Positions 29,686 through 40,171 of a stretch of DNA of 64,000 bases are shown piece by piece (positions within the stretch are counted from its first letter, which is position 1; every line of letters begins with the position of its first letter). The notes beneath the pieces are model-generated. The model searched no databases, had not been told where the DNA came from, and saw only the letters and a program-made list of their open reading frames with translations. The position numbers were made by a program, and so were the translations under genes. Source of the DNA: Lepidostoma basale (taxonomy: Eukaryota > Arthropoda > Insecta > Trichoptera > Lepidostomatidae). The stretch spans positions 1,613,501 through 1,677,500 of the forward strand of contig JAHDVF020001050.1 in NCBI GenBank assembly GCA_022606425.2. Direction: 5' to 3'.

Positions 29686-30335
29686 ATATTCTTGGACATT
29701 TTCGATTCTGTTGCCATCCACGTTTAAATTACTAGCTTAGTTTATCTTTTATTGAGAGTATTTTTAGGGCACACGCCACTGGATAACAAGTAGAAACATT
29801 ACTTGTATGAGAATATAAAAGAACCCATACATCGCTGGTTTTATATCCACTTCCAGATCATTTATTCTATTCTCATCATTTTCAACCATCAAATTATTTT
29901 TACCTCTGTAAGTCAGGTACATTATTCACTCCGACATAATCATCCGACTCACAGACTCTTAAAAGGACTCAATACAATTCTTCGGTTCTTTCTCATTCGC
30001 CCCCCATCCTCCACGACCCCCTCTAGTAACCTATCCTCCTTCGAAGGTATTCATCTCAAACAAACATTTTAAATTGTCCCCGGCCTAACGAATTTCGAAA
30101 CGTAAACAAAACAAGGATTCCGTGTATTATTCAAGGCGAAATGACAGGCCCGGCTGACACGAATTTAATATTCAGGAAGCAAGTTTTGCTTCGCGAGAGT
30201 AAAATATACCTATTTTAGGGCAGAAACGGAGTTTTGTATTGAATCTATAAATATTTAAACTAATTAATGTGTCTTGGAAAACTTTCTTTGCCATCAATAA
30301 TATTATTTCATTTCATTCCAATGACTTATTTACTA
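29686..30335. other. No gene
   Basis: Unique sequence. 29870-30065 is pyrimidine-rich with CCCCCATCCTCCACGACCCC. 30070-30200 is mildly GC-rich. No coding or repeat call. Confidence 0.4.
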
Positions 30336-30445
30336 ACTAACCATCACGCCGTCTCGGCAGAAAGAATGGACCGCCACACTGTTCTGTCCTGACATACTTT
30401 TCTCGCTTCTTCAGACATCCATGTGTCCAAAACATCTTAAATGTT
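30336..30445 (-). mobile_element. LINE 3' scrap, family 1
   Basis: TTACTAACTAACCATCACGC tail, then CCGCCACACTGTTCTGTCCT. It jumps to CCATGTGTCCAAAACATCTT, so ~200 bases are deleted internally. Confidence 0.75.
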
Positions 30446-30479
30446 AAAAATGCAATTGCAAAAAAAAAATATTTTCGAT

Positions 30480-30985
30480 AATTAAATAATATAACGTAAA
30501 CTTGAAACTCCGCCAGAGAATGATCTAATGCTATGTGTGGTCTGTTTTATTGTACGGGTGTGAAACTTGCACCTTGAAATTTAACTCAATGAACAGACTG
30601 GAAGCATTTGAAATATGGCTCCATCGCCCAATGCTCAGAGTTCTCTGGACAGACATGGTTACCAATACCGAAGTCCTGAGGCAAGCTAGAGTTGACAGGG
30701 AATTGTTATCAACTATCAAGGTACGAAAGATCTCACATCTGAGTCATATACTGCGTGGGGAAAAGTACCACCTTCTCCAACTGATATTGGAGGGTAAAGT
30801 TGAGGGACGCCGAGGGCCCGGAAGGATACACATGTCGTGACTGCGAAACGTGAGGGAGTGGACCAGCATCCGAAGTGTGGAGGAGCTGTTCCGAGCGGCG
30901 CAGGACAGGGACAGGTTCGCCGAGGTGATCGCCAACGTTGGGGGGACCCGACAGGGCACTTGAAGAAGAAGAAGATATAATATCA
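30480..30985 (+). mobile_element. RTE-type LINE C-terminus, family 2, (GAA)n tail
   Basis: 30535-30837 is open with VLLYGCETCTLKFNSMNRLE, FEIWLHRPMLRVLWTDMVTN, RKISHLSHILRGEKYHLLQL and GPGRIHM, then an in-frame TGA where relatives have W. The rest (LRNVREWTSI, FAEVIANVGGTRQGT) follows and ends GAAGAAGAAGAAG. Confidence 0.9.
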
Positions 30986-31444
30986 TGTGGAAGATGTATT
31001 TTCGGGAAGTTTATATAATTTCGGGAACCGGATATAGAATCCATGCGGTCCTGCAACCGAGTGTAAAAATGACACAAACAAGGAATAAGCCAAGATCCTT
31101 CAGAAAAATGATGCGAATTAGGACGATTTGTATTCAGGTCGTCTGCAGGCCCAATCAGTCACGGCGACGCCGGCGGGGTAAGCGGTCCCGGGAGCACGGA
31201 GATTTGATCACATCACATCTCATCTCATCTCATCTGTGGATGCTGCTGGACCGCGTGATTTTCAGATACGTGATTGAGCAAACAATGCTAACTCCGGGGC
31301 TGCGTTGGGAATATGTAAGGTCAAATTGTTGTTTTTTTTACATACAAAGTTAACTACGAACCCTTGTAAAAAAAAACTAAATTAAACTACTCAAACAACT
31401 TAGCAAAGCACACAAGGGATTTTTTTGTAATTAAGTGTTCGTTT
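30986..31444. other. No gene
   Basis: 31140-31310 is GC-rich (CAGTCACGGCGACGCCGGCG) with (ATCTC)n at 31215-31233. A 122-codon open frame at 30985-31353 shows no domain I recognise. Confidence 0.35.
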
Positions 31445-31690
31445 TTAATAAAGTTTACATCATCATCATCATCATCAGCCGTCTGTCATCCACTGCTGAA
31501 TGTAGGCCTCTCCCAAAGCACGCCACCGCCCCCTATCCATTACCGCTCCCATCCATCCATGTCCAGCAATCCTCTTCAGATCGTCGGTCCAGCGGGTAGG
31601 GGGACGTCCAACTCTACGGAATCCTGTACGCGGTCTCCACTCCAAAACCCGTCTTCCCCATTTTAATTAAATAATCAGCCCAGCAGAAAG
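31445..31690 (-). mobile_element. RTE-type LINE 3' end with (ATG)n tail
   Basis: CATCATCATCATCATCAGCC, CATCCACTGCTGAATGTAGG and CCTCTCCCAAAGCACGCCAC mark a 3' end common in insect genomes; the minus strand carries the GRPPTRWTDDLKRIAG-like block. 5'-truncated. Confidence 0.85.
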
Positions 31691-31709
31691 TTTACATAAT
31701 AATTAAATA

Positions 31710-31835
31710 ATAAAAGGATATTTTTTTTAACTACTTCCACTTTTGTCTTTACATGCCAGCGAAACTGGCGAAACCGGTCACTGTCAAAATAAAGACAAAA
31801 GTTGAAGTAGTTAAAAAACCATCGTTTTATTTAAT
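31710..31835. mobile_element. Foldback family D, copy 2
   Basis: TTTTAACTACTTCCACTTTT and AAAGTTGAAGTAGTTAAAAA are inverted arms around GCCAGCGAAACTGGCGAAAC. Same plan as 22395-22515. Confidence 0.85.
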
Positions 31836-31919
31836 GATTATTCAAAATGAACTTCTATCAAGAGATTTAAGTAAAATCTTTTTTTTTTAAATCGCTCTTT
31901 ACATCATGACAGCATGAGC

Positions 31920-32175
31920 CAAATCGATAAAGTCGGAAGAATTGACGTGCGTGTACGACTCGTTGTATTAATGTGAAAGAATCAAGAGAGATGTGTCAGG
32001 ATAGAGTAGTGTGGCGGTCCATTTTCTTCGCCTATCCCTGCGGGGTAATGGTGTGATGATTTGTTGTTATTCTTCTTGTTGAGAGAGTTATCAGAATAGA
32101 ACAGTTTGGTGGACCATCCTCTCTGTCTAACTCTCCGGATAACAGCGTGTTGGTTAGTCAGTTAGTTAGTTCACA
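31920..32175 (+). mobile_element. Two successive LINE 3' ends, family 1
   Basis: The first (31920-32075) ends GTGTGATGATTTGTTGTTAT, a (GTT)n-type tail. The second (32080-32172) ends GTCAGTTAGTTAGTT, a (TTAG)n-type tail. Both are short 5'-truncated copies with broken frames. Confidence 0.75.
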
Positions 32176-32236
32176 CTTCGCTTTCTATTTGGTTGTGTAT
32201 TCTTTCATCTGCTGGAGGTGTCCCAACCGTCTAAGA

Positions 32237-32902
32237 AATAGTTTCCCAAACTTTTTAGACCCATGGCCACGCTTAAGGACACAAAATTACACAAGGTCCC
32301 CCGGAAATATACCTTGTTTAAATTAAACAAAACAGAAAAATGGATTGAATCTATTTTTTATATTATAAATTAAAATGTTGTTAATAAGATACGCCGATAC
32401 TTAAATTGTTGAGTAATTAATATTTATTAAATAATCCTTATGAGAAAGAAGAACCTGATTTACTGTCAATAACGAACCTGGTGTGAAATCATCAAAAAAT
32501 ATATATAACTATGAGAGCATTTATAAAATTTAATTTCAGAAAGGTATTCAAACAATTCAAAAAAATACATTATAATGACAAATATTATTAGTGAATAATA
32601 TCAGAGAAAATGTAAAACTGATACATGTTCGTATATGATTGTTAGAAATAAAACAAAAACATAGATGATATTTATTTTTAATGTCTCTTTATCAAACATG
32701 TTTAGTATGTAACAAATTATATACGTATGTATGTACATTATGTAATAACGGATTTTTAAAAGTCTATAAGGTTATACATTTTAGCACCTCATGGACTTAT
32801 TTTGCTTCACAGGGCGCCTCTACTCCCCTAGGGCCAGAATTACCTCCTCAGCTTCCAACAGGGCCCCCTGGGGGGCCACGGGGGTCACTTAGGGAACCTT
32901 TG
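32237..32902. mobile_element. Non-autonomous hAT element with 8-bp target duplication
   Basis: GTCTAAGA occurs at 32229-32236 and 32903-32910, a perfect 8-bp duplication as made by hAT transposases. Ends AATAGTTTCCCAAAC and, inverted, CAAAGGTTCCCTAAG resemble hAT termini. The interior is AT-rich with no transposase frame. The 75-codon frame at 32681-32908 includes the right TIR and is not a gene. Confidence 0.88.
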
Positions 32903-32910
32903 GTCTAAGA

Positions 32911-33469
32911 CAATATATTATAAAGTTTAAGCTATCTATTTTTTGTAATTCTGATATCTCCATAGAGCTTGGTATAAACCAAAACCGTTATTATATCATG
33001 ATGTTGGAGTATGAGTAATGTTTATCATTTTGCCTATAGACCCAAATTTATTGTGGTTCCATAACCTCTGTAATATTATTTATTTCTACATTGTAAATTG
33101 AATTATTATTTTTTGTTCCAAAATCAATTTTCTTTGGCCGGACGGAACAACCCAAAATTGGGCAAATTTATGACTACCGCCTTACTACCCGCGCCCTTCT
33201 ACGCCACCAAGGGCGGTGCGTGAAAACGATAACAATCGAAATTACCATAAATATGATAGTTGCGGCAACATTTGAAATTTCTAATTACATCTTCTCTGTG
33301 GTCACAGATTATAAATAGATTTTGATTTATAATAGCTAATGTAAGTTCTCATTGATTTATAGACTACCAGTTTCAATGATATCCGTATATTCATCAGGTC
33401 AACCACTGAAATAATTGTTATTCTTCTTCGTATCAAGGGCAAGAAAGCTTTAACTATAAATTCGCAGGG
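32911..33469. other. AT-rich DNA, no gene
   Basis: Nothing recognised apart from a GC patch around 33180-33225 (CCGCGCCCTTCTACGCCACC). Confidence 0.4.
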
Positions 33470-33810
33470 GTGGCTCTTAAAATGGCTTTTATGTCCTGTT
33501 TCTCTTGTCATTGTAGTGGAAGGTTTTGCGGCATTGCGTCGTTTCCAGAGGCTTATCATGAGGGAGTAAAGTTTTATACAATAGTTATCCGTGGCTCTAT
33601 CCTACGGCATTTCTTTTGGGAATGCTCAGGACCAACTCTTTGCAGTGGGCATCTCATTACACATTTCTTTAGATTAATCATGGGATATTTCGAGAACTTG
33701 GCCGTGCTGGAGGATGTTGGGCTTTTTGTCCCTGATATCCATCTTCGACCGCAAAAGCACAGATTGTTTTACCTTTCGGCCAATCATCCAATCATCGAGA
33801 AAACGCGTTT
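33470..33810 (+). mobile_element. LINE fragment, family 5
   Basis: Contains the AFLLGMLRTNSLQWAS-type block, GYFENLAVLEDVGLFVPD and HRLFYLSANHP in the un-inverted order. It stops where the C-terminal MPVGRAI block would follow, so it is truncated at both ends. Confidence 0.75.
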
Positions 33811-34579
33811 AAACTTTATATTTTTATTTTGCTTGTATCTCAGGAACTAGATAAGATACCAACATGAATGTTGTACCAAAACAAAGAAAAAAGAGTTAAA
33901 AATACTAAAAAATACAAACATATGTAAAAATAAAATAAAGTGTACATATAATTTAAAAAAAGTACTTATCGCTAGCAGCCTCCAATACTTTAAGGCCATA
34001 ATAACTAGTCATAAACGTATCAACTACCCTACTTGATGCATTTATGCTTAGTAAATCAATTTAATGCATTTTATATAGTCAGCTTATACCTCAATTCTTC
34101 AACAATACGTATAATAAGTGCAACTATATTACATAATGCATTTATGTTAAGGAAAATAGCTATTTGAATACAAATATTGTAAAATCTTGTAAAATTAGTG
34201 CGATTCCTCAAACATAGTGCATTTATGACTAAGAAGCTATTGAATGCTAGAAAACAAGTCTGTACTAACTACAGATAGTGCGTTCTTGATAAGTAAAACT
34301 GCACTCGAAGTCTAAGTTAATGCGTTTATGAAGACTGAAAAACCGAGAAAATGAAGAAATCATGAATTGTCACTTTGAGACATTTGTACATTTCGTTTTC
34401 CTGATACCAGATAATGTTATGACTCAATTTCGACAAACCTTAGTTGATGCGTTTATCGTAAGCGCGGCAGACTGTACTGTACTGTTGTGTATGTTTAGTT
34501 ATAATAAACTGATTTCATTGCGTTAAAAAGATCTTCGGCTTAATGCTTAAAAATAAAAAATAAAATAAAATAATAATTA
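33811..34579 (+). repeat. AT-rich region with a divergent periodic motif
   Basis: Motifs of the form (T/A)(G/A)(A/T)TGC(A/G)TTTATG followed by TTAGTAA-like sequence occur near 34034, 34137, 34218, 34278, 34319 and 34447, suggesting an old, decayed tandem array. No gene. Confidence 0.45.
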
Positions 34580-34740
34580 TGAAAATAATTAATACTAATG
34601 AAAAAACTTATGTTTTTTTAGAAGTTTCATTATATTGTTTTTATATATTATGACATGTTTCGCCCTTCTAAGGCATTATCAATTTTTTTTCATTCATATA
34701 TTAATTATTTAATATGGAGTTTTACATCATTGTTCAAAAA
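34580..34740 (+). repeat. Repeat family E
   Basis: AATTAATACTAATGAAAAAA, CATGTTTCGCCCTTCTAAGG and, inverted, ATTAATTATTTAATATGGAG at the right, suggesting short terminal inverted repeats. Confidence 0.55.
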
Positions 34741-34799
34741 ACAATAAATAATTATGATAATAACAATTATATAAATAAAAAAATTTAAAAATACAATCT

Positions 34800-35050
34800 T
34801 CATAGGTGTTAGTGTGTAGATTGCAAAAAAAAACATGTAAAGGGTGGTCTTACAGATTAACATATATACAACTTCCAAAAATTTGTCAGACATGGTGGTC
34901 ATAAGAAAAAAAGGTGGAATGAGGAATGTTGTATTACATAAAGCGTGCGCTTAACCCAACCAATGACAGGTCATAAGTCCTGCAAACACCTCGCTCAACC
35001 ATATTCTGTTTCCAATTTGCATCTTCGCCTCTATTGAGATACAGTTGATT
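34800..35050 (-). mobile_element. Family A element, single arm
   Basis: ATATACAACTTCCAAAAATT, GTCAGACATGGTGGTCATAA, AAGCGTGCGCTTAACCCAAC and CATCTTCGCCTCTATTGAGA. It is followed directly by TTTGATTTGATTTGATAATG, the tail of a family 5 LINE. Confidence 0.7.
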
Positions 35051-35354
35051 CTTGATTTAATTTGATTTGATTTGATAATGTGGCTGCCACTGATGCATGT
35101 ACAATAATTTTGCAGTGACGTCAGCCCTCCCTGACATTTTTATTACAGCCGGAGCCGCCCAGATTCGAGACAGATAGGTGCTGCCGAATTTAAACCCGTA
35201 AATAATCAAATCACGCAAAAATTTACGTACAAACACGACCTCACGTTCCGACACCCCGACTCGTAAATATGAGAGCCAAATGTTTTACCATCTCCGTCTG
35301 AGCAACGCCAACGTGGCAAAAGTAATGAGCAGTTATAACCGGACAAGTGAATCA
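35051..35354. other. No gene
   Basis: Mildly GC-rich unique sequence (GCCGGAGCCGCCCAGATTCG). A 65-codon minus-strand frame has no recognisable features. Confidence 0.35.
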
Positions 35355-35990
35355 ACAACATAACTAACTAACTAACTAACTAACCATCACGCCGTCTCCC
35401 CGAAGGGGTAGGCAGAAAGAATGGACTGCCACACTTTTCTTTCCTGACATATTTCTCTTGCTTCCTCAACATTCTTACATCGTGTCATGCACGCGCGTCA
35501 ATATCTCTGACTCCTCACATGGCCGACATTCAATATTTGATTTATTTGATCGCACCACGTTTTCCTCGGTCTTCCTCTATTTCTGGTTCCATTTACATCG
35601 TTAACATATAATTTTTTTACCATTCTTCAATCTTTCTATATTTCTAGTTCCATTTATATACTATTTTACCTTTTTTTTTTCATTCATTCTTTCCATATGT
35701 CCAAACCATCTTAATGATCCTTTCATTATTTTGTTCGTAACACCATCATTCGCACCGCATTCACTTCTTATATTTTCATTCGACACTCTATCATACACAG
35801 AGTATACACACATTCGTCAAAGAGATCATTTCTACAGCATTTATTCTACTTTAAATCTTTTTATGAAATAAGTGTAACTAATTGGACTTGGCAAAATAAT
35901 GTTGAATGTAGAATCAATGCAGTAGAAATGAGATCTAATAGACGAGTGTGTAGTAAATGTGTTAACAAGTGAATCCACAACAATTTAAAT
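35355..35990 (-). mobile_element. RTE-type LINE 3' end, family 1, (TTAG)n tail
   Basis: ACTAACTAACTAACTAACTA tail at 35361-35383; then the minus-strand family 1 region to about 35860 with a local ~45-bp duplication around TTTCTAGTTCCATTTA. 35870-35970 is a + strand piece of the same protein (TAATGTTGAATGTAGAATCA, GTAGAAATGAGATCTAATAG), so the 5' end is rearranged. Confidence 0.8.
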
Positions 35991-36499
35991 ATTTCTTCGA
36001 TATACGCAATACTTTGTGTTGTTATGATGGTTTATTTCTATTTTTCTTTTTTATACACTTTGCATATACAACACTTTTATTTAAAAAATAAAATTACATA
36101 TCACAGAAAAAGATCATTCATTTAAAAAAGATATGAGCGTTGAAATTTTGCATGTTAAAAATAAAAATTAAACTTTTAGCAATCTCAAAATTTTAGAAAT
36201 TAAAAAAGCTATTAAAAATAAAGAAAATGTTATAAATAATCAAATAAATTTAACGACAAGTCCAATCTTTGATGTATTTATTTTGTTGTAAGTAATTACC
36301 TGAACCCCATTAACTTTACATTATTATTTTTAATTTTTAATTGAATCATAATATTTGTTATAACAAAAGCATAAACGTTCCAAAATAAATCTTAATAATA
36401 TCTGTCAGATCATGTAAACAACAACAATGTTATAATATTTTTATAAATATGTATCTTTACTAAAGAAGGGCTGTTTGTCCGAAACATGAAATTCCTAAT
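35991..36499. other. AT-rich DNA with a foldback half-site
   Basis: 36450-36490 (ACTAAAGAAGGGCTGTTTGT, CCGAAACATG) matches an arm of the 60660-60875 foldback. No gene otherwise. Confidence 0.45.
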
Positions 36500-37003
36500 A
36501 GTCTTTAATAAGACCACATCTCAAAAGCCTCTAGTCTCCGTTTATCTCTTTCGGATAGGCACCATGTCTCGCAGCCGTACATCAAAATACTCCATACATA
36601 GGTCTTGATTAGGAGTATTCTCAGTTTTAGGTCTATATTATTCGATTATATTATTTTCGACCTTTTATTAAATGCAAGCCTAGCCTGATGTATACGGCTG
36701 TCGACTTCGCTCTTAGACCGACCGAGGTAGACAAACTCCTTGGTGTTCTTTAGTGGAACTCCTGACATAACTACTCTCATCTGATGTTGCGTTCGGCCTA
36801 CAGTCAGCAGTTTTGTTTTGTCTTTATTTATCTTCATGTTGTAGTTATTTTGAAGAATGCTGTGCAAAGTTGTTAGGGCCTTTTTCAGTTCTTCTTCACT
36901 TTCAGCAACCATAGCAATATCATCGTCAGCAAACCTTATCAAGTCCACCTTTTGTCCGTGTATCTTTACACTTTCTCTGTGACTCATTCTCTCTAAAGGT
37001 TAT
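36500..37003 (-). mobile_element. RTE-type LINE fragment, family 2
   Basis: 36646-36987 is open on the minus strand with KVDLIRFADDDIAMVAESEE, the palm FADD motif, INKDKTKLLTVGRTQHQM, VYLGRSKSEVDSRIHQARLA. 36500-36645 continues in another frame with the SILMYGCETWCL-type block. This is the closest thing to a catalytic site in family 2 here. Confidence 0.88.
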
Positions 37004-37165
37004 AGCTATCATATTAATTCTCGTAGCATGTGATAGGTAGCTAATCTATTGCCATTTTATTGTCACGTGAATTCTACACTAGAACAAAGACAGTGTGATA
37101 ATCGAACCCAATACATTAGAGGTGGCAGTCAAAGCACTTAAAACTCACTCACAAAGGTCGTCGAT
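37004..37165 (-). mobile_element. tRNA-derived SINE type 1, copy 5
   Basis: TTCTCGTAGCATGTGATAGG, GCCATTTTATTGTCACGTGA, then a shortened tRNA-like head with box B damaged (GATAATCGAACCCAATAC) and CACAAAGGTCGTCG. Confidence 0.75.
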
Positions 37166-37634
37166 ACAGAAATAATGTGAAATTAACGTTGTGAAAGGTG
37201 TAAATCTCATATTTAAGAGGTTTTAGTGTAGAACTAGTTTCGGTAACTTTGGGCAGAAAAATTAAAGTGTTTCGCCGAAGTTTAGCTTTTTCTTTCTGGA
37301 ATCAGAAATGTCGACGTAGAGAAGAACGCGGCCAGAATACTAAATGATATAACACTATTTTTGAACGAATAATAAAAAGTTTCCTCTGTTATTTGCCTTA
37401 CATTATGTATGTCGTCATACAGGAATGATTCTCCGCCGAAATATCAGGAGTAATGTGATTATTTTTTGTACCCAGAGATACGAGTACATAAAATGGTCCG
37501 CAATTTGAGTAAGGGGTTTAATTAAATCTTGGTCTATGTTGCGATGTCATATAACCGGGAATAATAAAATAACTTTTTTTAGCAAACACATTTTGAAAAA
37601 TGTGAGAATAAATAACAATGAAATTAAGTTCAAA
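37166..37634. other. No gene
   Basis: AT-rich unique sequence. Confidence 0.35.
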
Positions 37635-37723
37635 GAAAACTAACTAACTGTCATGCCGTCTCCTATAGGCAGAGATAATAGACTGCCACGCTTTTTTCCG
37701 TACATAATTATCTTAATTCTTCA
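37635..37723 (-). mobile_element. LINE 3' end, family 1 (split by MITE)
   Basis: AAACTAACTAACTGTCATGC tail through CATAATTATCTTAATTCTTC. The same LINE continues at 38064. Confidence 0.7.
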
Positions 37724-38063
37724 TATAAAGCACTCACTTTGTGAATAGACATTTTAAATAATTATATAAATAAAACAACTTTGTATTTAACCACGGTAGG
37801 GTTATTATATTGACGCCAACTAGTTTCGCTTGGACCCAAGCTTCATCAGGGCAGTATAATAACTAAACAAACATAAAATTCTTAGATGTATATATAATAA
37901 CAAACAGTTAAATCAGAGTAAAGGGTGCGAGAAGGAAAGGGATAATTGGAACAAATGTTTACCTTTGAAATAGCAATATATAGGATCCAAGCGAATCTAG
38001 TTGGCATCAATATAATAACCCTACCGTGGTTAAATACAAAATTGTTTTATTTATATAATTATT
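37724..38063. mobile_element. MITE family H inserted in a LINE
   Basis: Inverted arms of ~75 bp: AATTATATAAATAAAACAA, TTGTATTTAACCACGGTAGG and GGTTATTATATTGACGCC on the left, the inverse on the right. It contains the CCAAGCTTCATCAGGGCAGT inner motif. A ~20-bp imperfect direct repeat flanks the insert (37703-37723 and 38064-38083). Second copy 63050-63775. Confidence 0.85.
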
Positions 38064-38465
38064 CATAATTATCTTGTTCTTCAACATTCATAAATCGTGT
38101 CATGCATCGATTTCTCCGACTCCTCGCGTGGCTGACATTCAATATTTCTTTTATTTGATCGTAACACGGTTTTCTCCATCTTCGTCGATTTCTAGTTCCA
38201 TTTACATCGTTAATATATAGTTTTTTTTATCATTCTTTCTTCATTCATTCATTCCATTTGTCCAAACCATCTGAATGAATCTTTCATTATTTTGTTTACT
38301 TCCTAGATTTTCATTCGACACTCTATAATACACAGCTTTTCCGCATTTTCGTCTGAGAGACCTCATCTCTACTCCATTTTTTTCTAATTTCATAATTTTT
38401 TTGCTAGTTCCATTTTTCGCTTCTGTACATAAAGTTATAAGTAAAAGTTTCGTTAATATAAACTT
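38064..38465 (-). mobile_element. RTE-type LINE C-terminus, family 1, upstream part
   Basis: Continues the LINE begun at 37635: CATTCATAAATCGTGTCATG, CCTCGCGTGGCTGACATTCA; minus-strand protein remnants include MRSLRRKCGKAVYYRVSN. Frames broken. Confidence 0.75.
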
Positions 38466-38552
38466 CAAACTTGAGCTTTCAAGTATAATAATTATAATTT
38501 AAAATCAAATTGTAATTTGGAAAAAGCCTTCATTTGAAAAGACACATTTTGC

Positions 38553-38820
38553 ATAGATATTAATATAAATTATTAATTTGCATGCGATTGGGAATGGGAG
38601 CTTGGAAGACTAAAAATAGACAAAGTATTTAAAGAGAAAGGATTAAATGGAGGAATTTGTTCTTAATTATATTTTCTCCCAATTTCCTCGACTTGAGAAC
38701 TTCAAAATATTCTAATTTGTTTAATTTATTGCTATTGTTAATTGTGTGAAAAAATAATTAAAAATCATTCAAGTTCCCATTCCCAAGCATACGCAAATTA
38801 ATCATTTATTAATATCCATG
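38553..38820. mobile_element. Foldback MITE with ~55-bp arms
   Basis: GATATTAATATAAATTATTA and GATTGGGAATGGGAGCTTGG on the left recur inverted at 38765-38817 (CAAGTTCCCATTCCCAAGC, ATCATTTATTAATATCC). Centre ~150 bp, AT-rich, no frame. Confidence 0.8.
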
Positions 38821-38827
38821 AAAATAT

Positions 38828-39315
38828 CCATAAAACTGGCAGAAGAAGGATGAGAGTAAAATAAATGCGGTAGAGATGAGGTCCCTAAGACGTATGTGTG
38901 GTAGAACGATATACGACAGAATCTCAAATGCTGATATGAGAAAGAAATGAAGAGCGAAAGAAGGTATTATGAACAAAATTATGAAAGGATCGCTGCGTTG
39001 GTTCGGACATATGGAACGCATAGATGGAGAAAGAATGGTTAAGAAAGTATACGTAAATGATGTAAATGGGGTACGAAGTCGAGGCAGACCGAGGAAAACA
39101 TGGCATGACCAAATTAATCAAATTTTAAAGGTTGGTCATGTTAGAAGTCCTAGGAATCGACGTGCGTGTATGACTCGTTGTATGAATGTGGAGGAAGCTA
39201 GAGAGGTTTGCCAGGATAGAGTAGTGTGGTGGTCCATTCTCTCTGCCTACCCTACTGGGAAGTGAGGAAGTGAGTGAGGGAGTGATGGTTTGTTGTTGTT
39301 GTTGTTGTTGTATGA
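38828..39315 (+). mobile_element. RTE-type LINE C-terminus, family 1, (GTT)n tail
   Basis: The open frame 38969-39265 has MNKIMKGSLRWFGHMERIDG, RMVKKVYVNDVNGVRSRGRP, RKTWHDQINQILKVGHVRSP and AREVCQDRVVWWSILSAYPT. It ends GTGATGGTTTGTTGTTGTTG with eight or so GTT units. Upstream to 38828 the frame is shifted. Confidence 0.92.
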
Positions 39316-39382
39316 AAATATGGCTTTTTAAATGTAAATTTTACTCCAAAATACAATTTTATTTTATACTTTTATTTAATTA

Positions 39383-40171
39383 ATGTATCTGGATTATACT
39401 GATGACCACTGTTTGCTTTCGATAAACCGGGTGGATGCAGAACGGAAGCTTTGTAGACTTCACAAGGAAGCGGCAAAAGTAGGTCTCAAGATTAACATGT
39501 CCAAGACAGTAGACCTACGATTGTCCACAAATGACTCCACCCCAATCTTGCTCCACGGTGTCCCCCTCGTGACCACGACCAGCTTCTGCTACCTCGGTAG
39601 TATGATAGCAGGCTCAGGGGGTACAGAGGAAGATGTAGCCAGTAGACTTGACAAGGCAAGGGGAGCTTTCGCTATACTTCGCCCTGTATGGCGCTCCGGT
39701 ATCATTTCGAGAAAGCTCAAGCTCCAAGTATTCAGCAGTAGCGTTAAAAGCGTGCTGCTGTATGGATGTGAGACTTGGAAGTCTACCGCGGACGTTATTA
39801 GTAAACTCCAGGTGTTTATAAATAGGTGCCTTCGCTCAATATTCAAAATCTATTGGCCCCAAACAGTGTCAAATGCCGTTCTCTGGACCATGGAAGGCGA
39901 AAAGCCAATTAGAGAACATGTCGCTAGACGCAAATGGCAGTGGATCGGTCACACTCTGAGACGGAACCCAGCCTGTATCGCTCAGGGTGCACTAGATTGG
40001 TGCCCTATGGGGGGAAAGAGAAAGCGAGGCAGACCTAGAGCCACCTGGAGAAGAACCCTGCAGGACGAGGTTAAGGCAGCAGGCATAGCTTGGGATGATA
40101 TTAGGCATCAGGCATGCAATAGAGTCGGGTGGAGAAGATTCATTAAGACCCTATGCACCACGGAGGTGTGA
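39383..40171 (+). CDS. RTE-type LINE C-terminal protein fragment, family 4
   Basis: Open for 262 codons to TGA at 40169-40171. It begins just after the RT palm (LDYTDDHCLLS, where FADD/YADD is expected, degenerated to YTDD) and continues INMSKTVDLRLST, the FCYLGSMIAGSGGTEEDVAS block, SVLLYGCETWKS, NRCLRSIFKIYWPQTVSN, RKWQWIGHTLRRNPACI, GGKRKRGRPRATWRRTL and ends CTTEV. The start is a 5' truncation, not a true initiation. A (GAA)n tail follows to 40195. It is the best-preserved family 4 copy; 1912-2175 is a second. Confidence 0.9.
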   Translation: MYLDYTDDHCLLSINRVDAERKLCRLHKEAAKVGLKINMSKTVDLRLSTNDSTPILLHGVPLVTTTSFCYLGSMIAGSGGTEEDVASRLDKARGAFAILRPVWRSGIISRKLKLQVFSSSVKSVLLYGCETWKSTADVISKLQVFINRCLRSIFKIYWPQTVSNAVLWTMEGEKPIREHVARRKWQWIGHTLRRNPACIAQGALDWCPMGGKRKRGRPRATWRRTLQDEVKAAGIAWDDIRHQACNRVGWRRFIKTLCTTEV

